This document shows, piece after piece, positions 1 through 6,425 of a stretch of 13,172 nucleotides of DNA. Within the stretch, counting starts at the first letter, position 1, and every line of letters begins with the position of its first letter. Both the position numbers and the translations under genes were made by a program. This DNA comes from Bordetella parapertussis. Lineage in GTDB: Bacteria > Pseudomonadota > Gammaproteobacteria > Burkholderiales > Burkholderiaceae_C. The stretch is from assembly GCA_945875935.1 (NCBI GenBank), contig CAMCNE010000062.1, positions 1 through 13,172 on the forward strand, given 5' to 3'. The notes beneath the pieces are model-generated. The model made no database searches. It was not told where the DNA came from and was given only the letters and a program-made list of their open reading frames with translations.

Positions 1-359
1 CGCCAGCGGATACTGCGCCCGGCGTCGCAGTTGCATCGCCTCGAGAATCGCCACCCGCCGTGGTTGAGCCGCCCAAACCGGTCGGGCCGGTGGCCGCTGG
101 CATCGCTTGCAGCCGCACGCCACCGCCACTGGCGCCCAGTGTGTCGACCGAGGTGCGCGGCAGCGTCTTCGTGATCGGCACCGTCAGGGCAGGGCGGGTG
201 GTGCAGGTGGATGTGGAGCGCAACACGCTCAAGGGCGTGACCGACCGGCGCGTGTTGCGCGCTTTCGTGCAGTCCATCGAGACGACGATGAAAGAAGGCT
301 ATGTGTGCGCCGGTGATGACCTGCAGATTCGACAGGAGTTCTACTTTGATATTCGATGA
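1..359 (+). CDS. TonB-like energy transducer, C-terminal part (5' end outside the window)
   Basis: The reading frame is open from the left edge (first full codon at 3) to TGA at 357-359, giving about 118 residues. The visible part starts with a Pro/Ala/Val-rich stretch (many PP and PxP pairs), as in the periplasm-spanning linker of TonB proteins. A compact C-terminal domain follows, with alternating strands around GSVFVIGTV and RVVQVDVE, a helix (DRRVLRAFVQSIETTM) and a final strand QEFYFDIR. Two cysteines, in IACSR and in GYVCAG, flank the domain and could form a periplasmic disulfide. TonB couples the proton motive force harvested by ExbB/ExbD to outer-membrane receptors. The assignment rests mainly on the immediately following exbB-exbD-exbD, since the classic YP motif of TonB C-termini is not seen. 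The gene probably starts an operon with exbB, whose start lies 22 nt downstream. The N-terminal membrane anchor cannot be checked here. Confidence 0.7.
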   Translation, partial: PADTAPGVAVASPRESPPAVVEPPKPVGPVAAGIACSRTPPPLAPSVSTEVRGSVFVIGTVRAGRVVQVDVERNTLKGVTDRRVLRAFVQSIETTMKEGYVCAGDDLQIRQEFYFDIR

Positions 360-381
360 CCTCAGCCAGACCTGGAGCCCC

Positions 382-1218
382 ATGTTCAAGATGATCGATA
401 CCGCTGCACGGCGCATGGCGCGAACCACGCTGATGCTGACCATGGCCTTGCTCGTCGCACTGTTCACGACGCCCGCTCAGCAGGCGCATGCGGCGACTGT
501 CGAAGCGGTCGCCGTGCCGGGCACCGACGTGACCATCGCCCCCGTGTCGCCGCCCGAGGTGGCCAACCCCTATGGGCTGGGTGCCTTGTGGGAGCAGGGC
601 GACTTCGTGGCCCGCTCCACGTTGATCATCCTGGTGCTGATGAGCATGGGCAGCTGGTACATCTTGATCACCCGGCTGCGCGCGAGCCTCAGGCTTCGCG
701 CCGATGCGCGTCAGGCACAGGCCATGTTTGCCGGTGCGGTGACCGTGCATCAGCTCTCGCAGGGCCTGCGTGAAGGCAGCGCCTTCCGCTTCGTGGCCGA
801 GGCCGGCCTGAGCGCCAGCGAGCGACAGGCCGGCACCTTGATGGCCAGCGTCGACCGCGGCGACTGGCTCACCATGAGCGTGCAGCGCAGCGTCGAGCAG
901 GTGCAGTCCCAACTGAACGAAGGTCTGGCGCTGCTGGCCACCGTGGGATCCACCGCTCCCTTCATCGGGCTGTTCGGCACGGTGTGGGGCATCTATCACG
1001 CGCTCACGGCCATCGGCATTGCCGGTCAGGCGAGCATCGACAAGGTGGCCGGCCCGGTCGGTGAGGCCCTCATCATGACGGCCATCGGCCTCGCGGTGGC
1101 GGTACCCGCCGTGCTGGGCTACAACGCGCTGGCACGCCTGAACAAGGTCACGATGGAAGCGGTGCGCAGCTTCGCTGCTGACGTTCACGCCGTGCTCATG
1201 AGCAAGGGTGCGCGCTGA
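382..1218 (+). CDS. exbB: ExbB-type proton channel subunit with N-terminal signal-like extension
   Basis: This is a 278-residue MotA/TolQ/ExbB-family inner-membrane protein, the proton-conducting partner of ExbD that energises TonB. I chose the ATG at 382 because a GGAG (374-377) precedes it and it begins just after the upstream stop. An in-frame ATG at 301 would overlap the tonB-like gene. Residues 1-37 look like a cleavable signal peptide (RRMAR, a hydrophobic run, then AHA before residue 38). Three membrane segments follow: about 80-97, 181-206 (with the family signature around ATVGSTAPFIGLFGTVWGI) and 226-250. The cytoplasmic loop lies between the first two. The long N-terminal extension before the first canonical helix is a variant known for some ExbB proteins of beta- and gammaproteobacteria. 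Two exbD genes follow directly. Confidence 0.93.
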   Translation: MFKMIDTAARRMARTTLMLTMALLVALFTTPAQQAHAATVEAVAVPGTDVTIAPVSPPEVANPYGLGALWEQGDFVARSTLIILVLMSMGSWYILITRLRASLRLRADARQAQAMFAGAVTVHQLSQGLREGSAFRFVAEAGLSASERQAGTLMASVDRGDWLTMSVQRSVEQVQSQLNEGLALLATVGSTAPFIGLFGTVWGIYHALTAIGIAGQASIDKVAGPVGEALIMTAIGLAVAVPAVLGYNALARLNKVTMEAVRSFAADVHAVLMSKGAR

Positions 1219-1235
1219 ACGCCGCGAGCAGACCC

Positions 1236-1661
1236 ATGGCCTTGCAGTTTCCCTCGCCCGATGACGATGCGGGCGTCATCTCCAGCATCAACACCACGCC
1301 GCTGGTGGATGTGATGCTGGTGCTGTTGATCATCTTTCTGATCACCATCCCGGTGGTCACGCAGACGGTGGCGGTGTCGCTGCCCAAGGAAACCAACCGG
1401 CCGCGGCAGACCCGCCCGGACAACATCGAGATTTCGGTCGACCGCGAGGGCGTCGTTTACTGGAACGCGCAGCGGCTGGCCGACGCCGCCACCTTGGCCG
1501 CTCGGCTGGCGCAGCTCGGTGAGAGCCAACCGCAGCCTGAAGTGCACGTGCGCGGCGACGAAACCACGCGCTACGAGGCGGTGGGCCGGGTGGTGCTGGC
1601 TTGCCAGCAAGCAGGCATCCAGAAGGTCAGCTTCGTCACGCAGCCACCGGCCAGGAATTGA
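1236..1661 (+). CDS. exbD: ExbD-family biopolymer transport protein, first tandem copy
   Basis: This 141-residue ExbD/TolR protein has a short cytoplasmic N-terminus, one transmembrane helix (about residues 23-42) and a periplasmic domain. The motif INTTPLVDVMLVL places the protonatable aspartate at residue 25, the same number as the essential Asp25 of E. coli ExbD. The periplasmic part ends in the usual ExbD/TolR fold (strands around EISVDREGVVYWN, EVHVRGDE and KVSFVT). It starts 17 nt after exbB, without a strong Shine-Dalgarno sequence (only CGAGCAG-like bases upstream), so coupling to exbB translation is likely. Only 5 nt separate its stop from the start of a second exbD. Confidence 0.93.
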   Translation: MALQFPSPDDDAGVISSINTTPLVDVMLVLLIIFLITIPVVTQTVAVSLPKETNRPRQTRPDNIEISVDREGVVYWNAQRLADAATLAARLAQLGESQPQPEVHVRGDETTRYEAVGRVVLACQQAGIQKVSFVTQPPARN

Positions 1662-1666
1662 CGGCC

Positions 1667-2095
1667 ATGGCGATGAATCTGGGCTCGGACGGCGAGCGCG
1701 AACCCGAGGTGATGATGGACATCAACACCACCCCACTGATCGACGTGATGCTGGTGCTGATCATCATGCTGATCATCACGATCCCGGTGCAGTTGCACGC
1801 AGTCAACCTGAACCTGCCGCAAGGCAAGGCGCCGCCGCCCGAGCAGCCACCGGTGGTGGTGACTGTGAAGATCAACGCCGATGGCAGCGTGCTGTGGAAC
1901 GACGTGGTGGTGAGCGATCAGGCGACGCTCGAGGCCAAGCTCAGGCAGGCTGCCATTGAGGCCATCCCACCCGAGTTGCAACTCAGGCCCGACGGCGCAG
2001 CCCCCTACGGGGCGGTGGCCCGAGTACTGGCTGCGGCGCAACGCCTGGGCGTGACCAAGATCGGGATGGCGGGCAACGAGCGGTTTGGTTCCTGA
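1667..2095 (+). CDS. exbD: ExbD-family biopolymer transport protein, second tandem copy
   Basis: This 142-residue ExbD/TolR paralogue has the motif INTTPLIDVMLVL, with the key aspartate at residue 26. One membrane helix (about 24-43) is followed by a proline-rich spacer (APPPEQPP) and the periplasmic domain. I preferred the ATG at 1667 because AGGA at 1653-1656 lies 10 nt upstream. An ATG at 1673 (third residue) is an alternative, and the longer frame back to 1601 would sit inside the first exbD. The helix and N-terminus match the first copy closely, while the periplasmic halves differ. That suggests an old duplication with divergence of the part facing TonB. Xanthomonas also carries tonB-exbB-exbD1-exbD2, where the second ExbD has a special role. 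Whether that holds here is unknown. Confidence 0.92.
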   Translation: MAMNLGSDGEREPEVMMDINTTPLIDVMLVLIIMLIITIPVQLHAVNLNLPQGKAPPPEQPPVVVTVKINADGSVLWNDVVVSDQATLEAKLRQAAIEAIPPELQLRPDGAAPYGAVARVLAAAQRLGVTKIGMAGNERFGS

Positions 2096-2105
2096 GATCA
2101 GGACC
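2087..2105. terminator. Weak hairpin at the end of the second exbD
   Basis: GGTTCCTG (2087-2094) can pair with CAGGACC (2099-2105) across an AGAT loop, with one bulged T. The hairpin overlaps the exbD stop codon and no T-run follows. It may help end the tonB-exbBD transcript in the 57-bp convergent gap before adk, but it is not a canonical intrinsic terminator. Nothing else is visible in that gap. Confidence 0.25.
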
Positions 2106-2152
2106 TGCTGCGTTGCCCGGGCCAGGCGATCAGCCGCGTGGTCGAACGGCTG

Positions 2153-2806
2153 TCAAGCCAGTGCTTGAAGCGCGCGAGCGGTGATCTCGTCGACGCTGCC
2201 GGTGCCGCTGATCATGCGATAGCGCGGAGCGATCGGATCGCCTGACGAAGACCAGTCCGAGTAGTAGCCCACCAGCGGACGGGTCTGCTTTTGGTAGACA
2301 TCCAGACGCTTGCGAACGGTCTCTTCCTTGTCGTCGTCGCGCTGCACCAGGGCTTCGCCTGTCGCATCGTCAATGCCTTCGACCTTGGGCGGATTGAACT
2401 TCACGTGATAGGTGCGACCCGACGCCATGTGCACACGGCGTCCGCTCATGCGCTCGATGATGGCCTCGTCGGGCACATCGATCTCGAGCACGATGTCGAG
2501 ATTGACGCCTGCCGTCTTCATGGCATCGGCCTGCACGATGGTGCGTGGGAAGCCATCGAAGAGGAAGCCGTTGGCGCAATCGGCCTGTGCCAGACGCTCC
2601 TTGACCAGCCCGATGATGATGTCGTCGCCGACCAGGCCGCCCGAGTCCATCACCTTCTTGGCCGCGATGCCCAGCGGGGTTCCGGCCTTGACCGCGGCAC
2701 GCAGCATGTCGCCGGTGGAAATCTGGGGGATGCCGAACTTCTGGCAGATGAATGAGGCTTGGGTGCCTTTGCCCGCGCCAGGTGCTCCCAACAGGATCAG
2801 TCTCAT
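2153..2806 (-). CDS. adk: Adenylate kinase (long form)
   Basis: This 217-residue enzyme catalyses the reversible reaction ATP + AMP = 2 ADP in the cytoplasm. The P-loop GAPGAGKGT is at residues 7-15 (Lys13), the AMP-site motif TGDMLR at 31-36 and DGFPRT at 84-89 (Arg88). Arg123, Arg156 and Arg167 stand at the same numbers as in E. coli. A LID domain spans roughly 122-159. It is the Cys-free Gram-negative type (RTYHVKFNPPKVEG), so it should not bind structural zinc. The ATG at 2806 has a strong Shine-Dalgarno sequence AGAAGGA (2812-2818 on the complement). The gene is last in the exbB2-to-adk row but is separated from kdsB by 93 bp holding a promoter candidate, so independent transcription is likely. 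Confidence 0.98.
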   Translation of the reverse strand: MRLILLGAPGAGKGTQASFICQKFGIPQISTGDMLRAAVKAGTPLGIAAKKVMDSGGLVGDDIIIGLVKERLAQADCANGFLFDGFPRTIVQADAMKTAGVNLDIVLEIDVPDEAIIERMSGRRVHMASGRTYHVKFNPPKVEGIDDATGEALVQRDDDKEETVRKRLDVYQKQTRPLVGYYSDWSSSGDPIAPRYRMISGTGSVDEITARALQALA

Positions 2807-2836
2807 CGGTGTCCTTCTGTGTCTCGTGGTTGATAT

Positions 2837-2852
2837 GCGGAGTTCGCTCCGC
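2837..2852 (-). promoter_or_regulatory. Perfect 6-bp hairpin in the adk leader
   Basis: GCGGAG (2837-2842) and CTCCGC (2847-2852) form a perfect stem with a 4-nt loop, which reads CGAA on the adk strand (TTCG on the + strand). It lies between the candidate -10 and the adk Shine-Dalgarno, about 18 nt upstream of the latter, so it would sit in the 5' UTR. It could stabilise the mRNA or affect initiation. The role is inferred only from position. Confidence 0.4.
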
Positions 2853-2864
2853 GGGGGGTTGGCC

Positions 2865-2873
2865 AGAATAGCA
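2865..2873 (-). promoter_or_regulatory. Candidate extended -10 promoter of adk
   Basis: On the complement the bases read TGCTATTCT, an extended -10 (TGn) joined to TATTCT, which matches TATAAT in four of six positions. A good -35 is not visible, as is usual for extended -10 promoters. Transcription would start near 2858, giving a leader of about 50 nt. Confidence 0.45.
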
Positions 2874-2899
2874 TGGCCCCCCAGGGCAAAGCGAGGCTC

Positions 2900-3652
2900 C
2901 TAAACCAGCATCTGACGCACTCGCGCGAGGTCTTCGGCGGTGTCCACACCGATGCCCGAAGGTGCTTCACTGCGATGCACCGCGATGCGCTCGCCGTGCC
3001 ACAGCACGCGCAATTGCTCGAGCGATTCAACCGCCTCCAGCGGGCTGGCTTCGAGCATCGGAAAGCGCCGCAGGAAGCCCGCCCGAAAGGCATAGATGCC
3101 GATGTGCCGCAGCGGTGCGACGCTGCCTATGCCGGGCGATCCGGCGGTGCTGCCATCTCGCCACCAGGGGATCGGCGCGCGCGAAAAATAAAGCGCCCGA
3201 TCCTCGCGATCGCACACCACCTTGACCACATTCGGGTTGGCGAGTTCGGCCGTGTCGGACACCGCGTGCGCAGCCGTGGCCATCACGCAGTCGGCACGCG
3301 CGATCAGCATCGCAGCGACTGCGTTGATCAGCGCGGGTTCGATCAGCGGCTCATCGCCTTGCACATTGACCACCACATCGTCGCCGTCGAGTCCCAGTCG
3401 TTCACAGGCTTCGGCCAGGCGGTCGCTGCCGGTGGCGTGATCGACCCGGGTGAGCACGGCGGCCACACCGTGGGCGGTGCAGGCCTGCACGATTTCGGCG
3501 TCGTCGGCAGCCACCACGATTTGCGTCGCCCCTGACCTCTGCGCCTGACGGGCCACTCGCACGACCATGGGCAAGCCAGCGATGTCGGCCAGGGGCTTGC
3601 GTGGCAGTCGGCTCGAAGCCAGCCGCGCCGGGATCAAAACCGAGAAGCTCAC
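2900..3652 (-). CDS. kdsB: 3-deoxy-manno-octulosonate cytidylyltransferase (CMP-Kdo synthetase)
   Basis: This 250-residue enzyme activates Kdo with CTP to CMP-Kdo, the donor for the inner core of lipopolysaccharide. The N-terminal nucleotide-binding motif is IPARLASSRLPRKPL (Arg10, Arg15, Lys19). QGDEP at 98-102 carries the metal ligand Asp100. RHIGIYAFR is at 182-190, LEQLRVL at 211-217 and GVDTAED at 235-241 (second acidic ligand Asp237). The start is a GTG at 3652. It overlaps the TGA of the preceding small gene as GTGA, and the family N-terminus MSFSVLIPARL begins exactly there. The frame continues open upstream (to 3859), but that part is only the other frame of the neighbour. Translational coupling with the upstream gene is likely. 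Confidence 0.97.
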   Translation of the reverse strand: MSFSVLIPARLASSRLPRKPLADIAGLPMVVRVARQAQRSGATQIVVAADDAEIVQACTAHGVAAVLTRVDHATGSDRLAEACERLGLDGDDVVVNVQGDEPLIEPALINAVAAMLIARADCVMATAAHAVSDTAELANPNVVKVVCDREDRALYFSRAPIPWWRDGSTAGSPGIGSVAPLRHIGIYAFRAGFLRRFPMLEASPLEAVESLEQLRVLWHGERIAVHRSEAPSGIGVDTAEDLARVRQMLV

Positions 3653-3888
3653 GCGGGATCGGCCGGATCGCCGTGCCCCAGATCGCTGAATGCCGGTGGA
3701 GAGGGTGCCTCGCCGCTGATGGCGCGAGCTTCGCTTTCCAGCATCAATGGGATGCCATCGCGAATCGGAAACGCCAGCCGATCGGCATGGCAGACCAGCT
3801 CGTGGTGTTCTTGCGCCGGGGGGCGCCAGTGCTCGAGCGGGCCCTTGCAAATCGGGCACACCAGCAGGTTAAGCAGTCGGGTATCCAT
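3649..3888 (-). CDS. Trm112/YcaR-family small protein
   Basis: This 79-residue protein starts MDTRLLNLLVCPICKG, the hallmark of the bacterial YcaR (Trm112-like, UPF0434) family. A CPIC pair stands at Cys11/Cys14 and a third cysteine follows in ELVCHADRLAFPI. The conserved end of the family domain, RDGIPLMLESEAR, follows. In E. coli ycaR lies between lpxK and kdsB, the same position as here. The ATG at 3888 is preferred because AGGA (3895-3898) lies 6 nt upstream. An ATG two codons earlier touches the AGGA directly. The gene overlaps the end of lpxK by 20 bp and its stop overlaps kdsB, so the three are probably co-translated. A C-terminal tail of about 25 residues (SPPAFSDLG, DPADPA) goes beyond the roughly 60-residue family core. 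The biochemical role is not established. Eukaryotic/archaeal Trm112 activates methyltransferases. Confidence 0.9.
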   Translation of the reverse strand: MDTRLLNLLVCPICKGPLEHWRPPAQEHHELVCHADRLAFPIRDGIPLMLESEARAISGEAPSPPAFSDLGHGDPADPA

Positions 3889-4945
3889 CGGCATTCCTGA
3901 TCGAAGGGGAAGGGGGAAGCATCGCGCGCAGTTCGCCAAGGAAGGCGGCGTCGCATTCAAAGTCTAGCGGGGCCACCCAGATGCGGGTCTTGCTGCCGGC
4001 CTGTGCCCAGAGTTCTGGCCTGAGCTTGACCGCGTCCTTCTCGGTGACGATGACGTGCTCGGTTTGATCAGGCCAGGGGGGCGTCGGGTAGCCGTGGTGG
4101 TCGGGCAGCGGCAGTGGCGTGAAGCGCAGCCCGGCGGCGCTCAGCATGTCGAAAAAACGTTGCGGGTGTGCCAGGCCGGCAGCGGCCGTCAGCGCCGCAC
4201 CGCTAGATGCCAGCGCGTGCAGCGTGCCCATCGTCGCACTGCGACCTGCCCACCAACTGGTCAGGTCAACCAGACCCGTCAGCTGGCGCCTGGCGAGGTG
4301 ACCCGGCCACGGCGTGGAGGCAGCCGGCGCGTTGTAGAGCACCACGCTGCGCGCCGGTGGCTGCTCGGCCAGCGTCTCGCGCAGCGGGCCGGCGGGCAGC
4401 AACCAACCGTTGCCCGCGCCGCGTTCGTCGAACACGATGACCTGCGCGGTGCGCGGCAGCCGCAGGTGCTGCAAGCCGTCGTCGCTGATGAGGATGTTGG
4501 TTTGTGGATGAGCGGCCAGCGCTTGCCGCGCCACCGCGACACGCTGGGCTCCGACAAACACCGGCAGGCCGGTGCGCAGACGCAGCAGCAGCGGCTCGTC
4601 GCCCGCCTCAACCGCGGTGCTGTCCGGCAGGACTTCCATCGTTGGCGGGGCCTCATCAGAGCGGCCATGGCCGCGCGAAATGATGGCCGGCGTCCAGCCC
4701 TCGGCCTGCAGCCAGCGTGCCACCGCCATCACCGTGGGGGTCTTGCCGGCACCGCCGGCGATCAGGTTGCCGACCACGACAACCGGTACCGGCAAGGACT
4801 GCGGCTTGAGCCACTGATGGCGGTACAGCCACCGCCGCACACCGGTGATCGCTGCGAACACGCAGGCCAGTGGCCACAACACGATGGCCAAGGGGCCGCG
4901 ACCGAGCCAGGCTCGTTGCAGCTGGTCTTCGATGTCAGATCGCAT
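3869..4945 (-). CDS. lpxK: Tetraacyldisaccharide 4'-kinase
   Basis: This 358-residue membrane-associated kinase phosphorylates the 4' position of the tetraacyl disaccharide to give lipid IVA, a late step in lipid A synthesis. An N-terminal hydrophobic helix (about 20-35) should anchor it to the inner leaflet. The Walker A region GNLIAGGAGKTP is at 59-70 with Lys68. ISRGHGR (89-95) and the DDGLQH box (155-160) are the other family signatures. PLPDHHGY and IVTEKDAVKL stand in the C-terminal half. The ATG at 4945 has no clear Shine-Dalgarno sequence, and 88 bp without recognisable signals separate it from exbD3. The end overlaps the Trm112-like gene by 20 bp. exbB-exbD-lpxK-kdsB is a common order in Burkholderiales. 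Confidence 0.97.
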   Translation of the reverse strand: MRSDIEDQLQRAWLGRGPLAIVLWPLACVFAAITGVRRWLYRHQWLKPQSLPVPVVVVGNLIAGGAGKTPTVMAVARWLQAEGWTPAIISRGHGRSDEAPPTMEVLPDSTAVEAGDEPLLLRLRTGLPVFVGAQRVAVARQALAAHPQTNILISDDGLQHLRLPRTAQVIVFDERGAGNGWLLPAGPLRETLAEQPPARSVVLYNAPAASTPWPGHLARRQLTGLVDLTSWWAGRSATMGTLHALASSGAALTAAAGLAHPQRFFDMLSAAGLRFTPLPLPDHHGYPTPPWPDQTEHVIVTEKDAVKLRPELWAQAGSKTRIWVAPLDFECDAAFLGELRAMLPPSPSIRNADGYPTA

Positions 4946-5033
4946 GTCGCACGGCGTCAGCGCCTGGTGTTGCTGCCGGGCGCGGTGTCTTGCCCCGTTG
5001 GAAACGCCGCAGTGGGCCGATCAGATGGCCGGA

Positions 5034-5468
5034 TCACCGAGCGCCACCGGGCGCTGTACGCTGAGCCGCGAACGTGATGCGCGCCAAACCGGCCCGTCGG
5101 GCCGCATCCATCACGTTGATCACGCTTTGGTGAGCCGAGGTGGCGTCGGCTGAAACGATGATGGGCATGTCGTTTCGGCCCTCGGCCGCCCGACTCAGCG
5201 CCATGGTGAGCAGCTCCACGCTGCGGCCATCGACGGCCGCGCCGTTGACCGAATAGCGGCCGTCGGCCGACACGGCGACCGTGATCTCCCGCGGACGCTC
5301 ACGGCTGGCGTCGGCGTCGGCGGTCGGCAGTGTCACCTGCAGTTCGGTGAATTTCGCGTAGCTGGTCGACAGCATCAGGAAGATCAGCACCACCAGCAGC
5401 ACGTCGATGAACGGGATCAGATTGATTTCGGGCTCTTCAGGGCGAGCCTTGCGAAAGTTCATCGCCAT
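5034..5468 (-). CDS. ExbD/TolR-family protein linked to lpxK
   Basis: This 144-residue ExbD/TolR protein has EINLIPFIDVLLVVLIFLM, giving one membrane helix (about 20-38) with the protonatable aspartate at residue 22. A periplasmic domain follows (ITVAVSADGRYSVNG, MPIIVSADA, ITFAAQR). The start is uncertain: ATG 5468 leaves a 7-nt gap to the upstream exbB stop, ATG 5462 is two codons later, and neither has a good Shine-Dalgarno. A longer frame to 5501 would overlap exbB2. It is clearly different from the two exbD genes at 1236-2095 (no INTTPL motif) and belongs to the lpxK-linked subtype. Possible roles are TonB energising or a TolQR-like cell-envelope function. The sequence alone cannot decide. 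Confidence 0.92.
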   Translation of the reverse strand: MAMNFRKARPEEPEINLIPFIDVLLVVLIFLMLSTSYAKFTELQVTLPTADADASRERPREITVAVSADGRYSVNGAAVDGRSVELLTMALSRAAEGRNDMPIIVSADATSAHQSVINVMDAARRAGLARITFAAQRTAPGGAR

Positions 5469-5475
5469 CGGAAGT

Positions 5476-6111
5476 TCAACTGGCCGAGCGGGGTGCGGCA
5501 AAGCGCATCAGGTGGGGTGTGAGGCGATCGCACGCTTGCTCCATGTCGAGCGTGTAGCTGTCCACGCGCCCCCTGAAGTGCCGGTAGGTCATCAGCGAAG
5601 GGATGGCCACCATCAGCCCGAAGGCGGTGTTGTACAGCGCTATCGAGATGCCATGCGCCAGCAGCGCCGGGTTGCTGCCGCCCGATGGCGCCTGGGAGCC
5701 GAAGATCTCGATCATTCCGATCACCGTGCCCAGCAAACCGAGCAGCGGCGCCGTCGAGGCGATGGTGCCCAGCGCGTTGAGGTAGCGCTCGAGGCGATGA
5801 ACTGCGGCGCGCCCGGCCGACTCGAACACGTCGCGAAGTGCTGCTTCGCTGATCTGCGGTTCGGCGATCACCGCACGCAGTCCGCTGGCCAGCACCGATC
5901 CGAGCACCGAGTTGTCGGCCAGCTTGTTGACCACATCAGCCGACGGCAATCGCGCCCGGGTCACTGACACCACCTCGTCTAGCAATTGGGGCGGCGCCAC
6001 CTTCGATGTTCGCAGGCTGGACAGGCGTTCAATGATCAGCGTGAGGGCTGCCACCGAGCAAAAAATCAAGGGCCAAATCGGCCAGCCAGCGGCTTGTATG
6101 ATCGAAAACAC
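5476..6111 (-). CDS. MotA/TolQ/ExbB-family proton channel protein linked to lpxK
   Basis: This 211-residue inner-membrane protein has a helix at about 10-28 and a cytoplasmic loop. A second helix (112-136) holds the family signature IASTAPLLGLLGTVIGM, and a third lies at 152-175. It has no signal-like extension, unlike the ExbB at 382-1218, so the two sets are different subtypes and not recent duplicates. The start is a GTG at 6111, encoding the N-terminus MFSIIQAAGW. A GGAAAA lies about 11 nt upstream, and no ATG in frame gives a better beginning. It is the first gene of the row running through exbD, lpxK, trm112-like and kdsB. It is read divergently from xseA. Confidence 0.92.
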   Translation of the reverse strand: MFSIIQAAGWPIWPLIFCSVAALTLIIERLSSLRTSKVAPPQLLDEVVSVTRARLPSADVVNKLADNSVLGSVLASGLRAVIAEPQISEAALRDVFESAGRAAVHRLERYLNALGTIASTAPLLGLLGTVIGMIEIFGSQAPSGGSNPALLAHGISIALYNTAFGLMVAIPSLMTYRHFRGRVDSYTLDMEQACDRLTPHLMRFAAPRSAS

Positions 6112-6425
6112 GTGGTGATTTTCCGTGCCGTGGCGTTGTCTGTGGGGGCTACTTCCGTAAAGATTATGGCTCGCTTCAAATCATGCGAACCATGAACTTC
6201 GAGCCCTTTCGGATATGCACAGTTTCTGTTGATAACTTTGTGGGCAAGTCCATCGCGACGGCCCGGAAGCGGCAATTTCACAGGGCTCGCAACAAATTGC
6301 CCAATCCGGTGGCAGCAATAAGACCATGCGAATCAACAGCTTGAACGTTCTTGTCAATTCCGTGACGCCGCGTGCTGGGCGTTTCGCGTTGTCTGACGCG
6401 GCTGTGGAGTTGTCGAGTCGCATGG
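6112..6425. other. 314-bp divergent intergenic region between exbB2 and xseA
   Basis: No convincing gene is seen in either strand, and the short frames crossing it have no recognisable family or codon pattern. The stretch is visibly less GC-rich than its neighbours. It should carry the promoters of the exbB2-lpxK row and of xseA. It also holds an imperfect DnaA-box-like word (TTATCAACA on the complement, near 6225-6233) and the short palindrome GAACGTTC (6343-6350), both within chance expectation. Confidence 0.6.
6163..6168 (-). promoter_or_regulatory. Candidate -10 element for exbB2-exbD-lpxK
   Basis: The complement reads CATAAT, five of six matches to TATAAT. It lies 51 nt before the GTG start of exbB2, so transcription would begin about 44 nt upstream of the gene. 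No good -35 hexamer stands at the expected distance, so this is only a candidate. Confidence 0.3.

Noticed and set aside
229..1188. A 319-codon frame antisense to exbB
   Set aside because: It is His/Gly/Arg-rich with no recognisable fold, and exbB on the other strand is certain.
4055..5077. A 340-codon + strand frame over lpxK and exbD3
   Set aside because: It is antisense to genes with clear motifs, and its composition is typical of a high-GC shadow frame.
6172..6182. 11-bp word GATTTGAAGCG shared between the exbB2 upstream region (complement) and 7758-7768 near sodB
   Set aside because: Many 11-bp matches are expected by chance between the two strands of 13 kb, and the word sits differently relative to the two -10 candidates.
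6225..6233. DnaA-box-like word TTATCAACA on the complement
   Set aside because: It is a single site with one mismatch to the consensus, and a few such words are expected by chance in 13 kb. No cluster or AT-rich unwinding element is present, so it is not an origin.
6343..6350. Palindrome GAACGTTC before xseA as a possible SOS-type site
   Set aside because: Eight-base palindromes are common by chance, and the word lacks the spacing of known LexA operators of proteobacteria.
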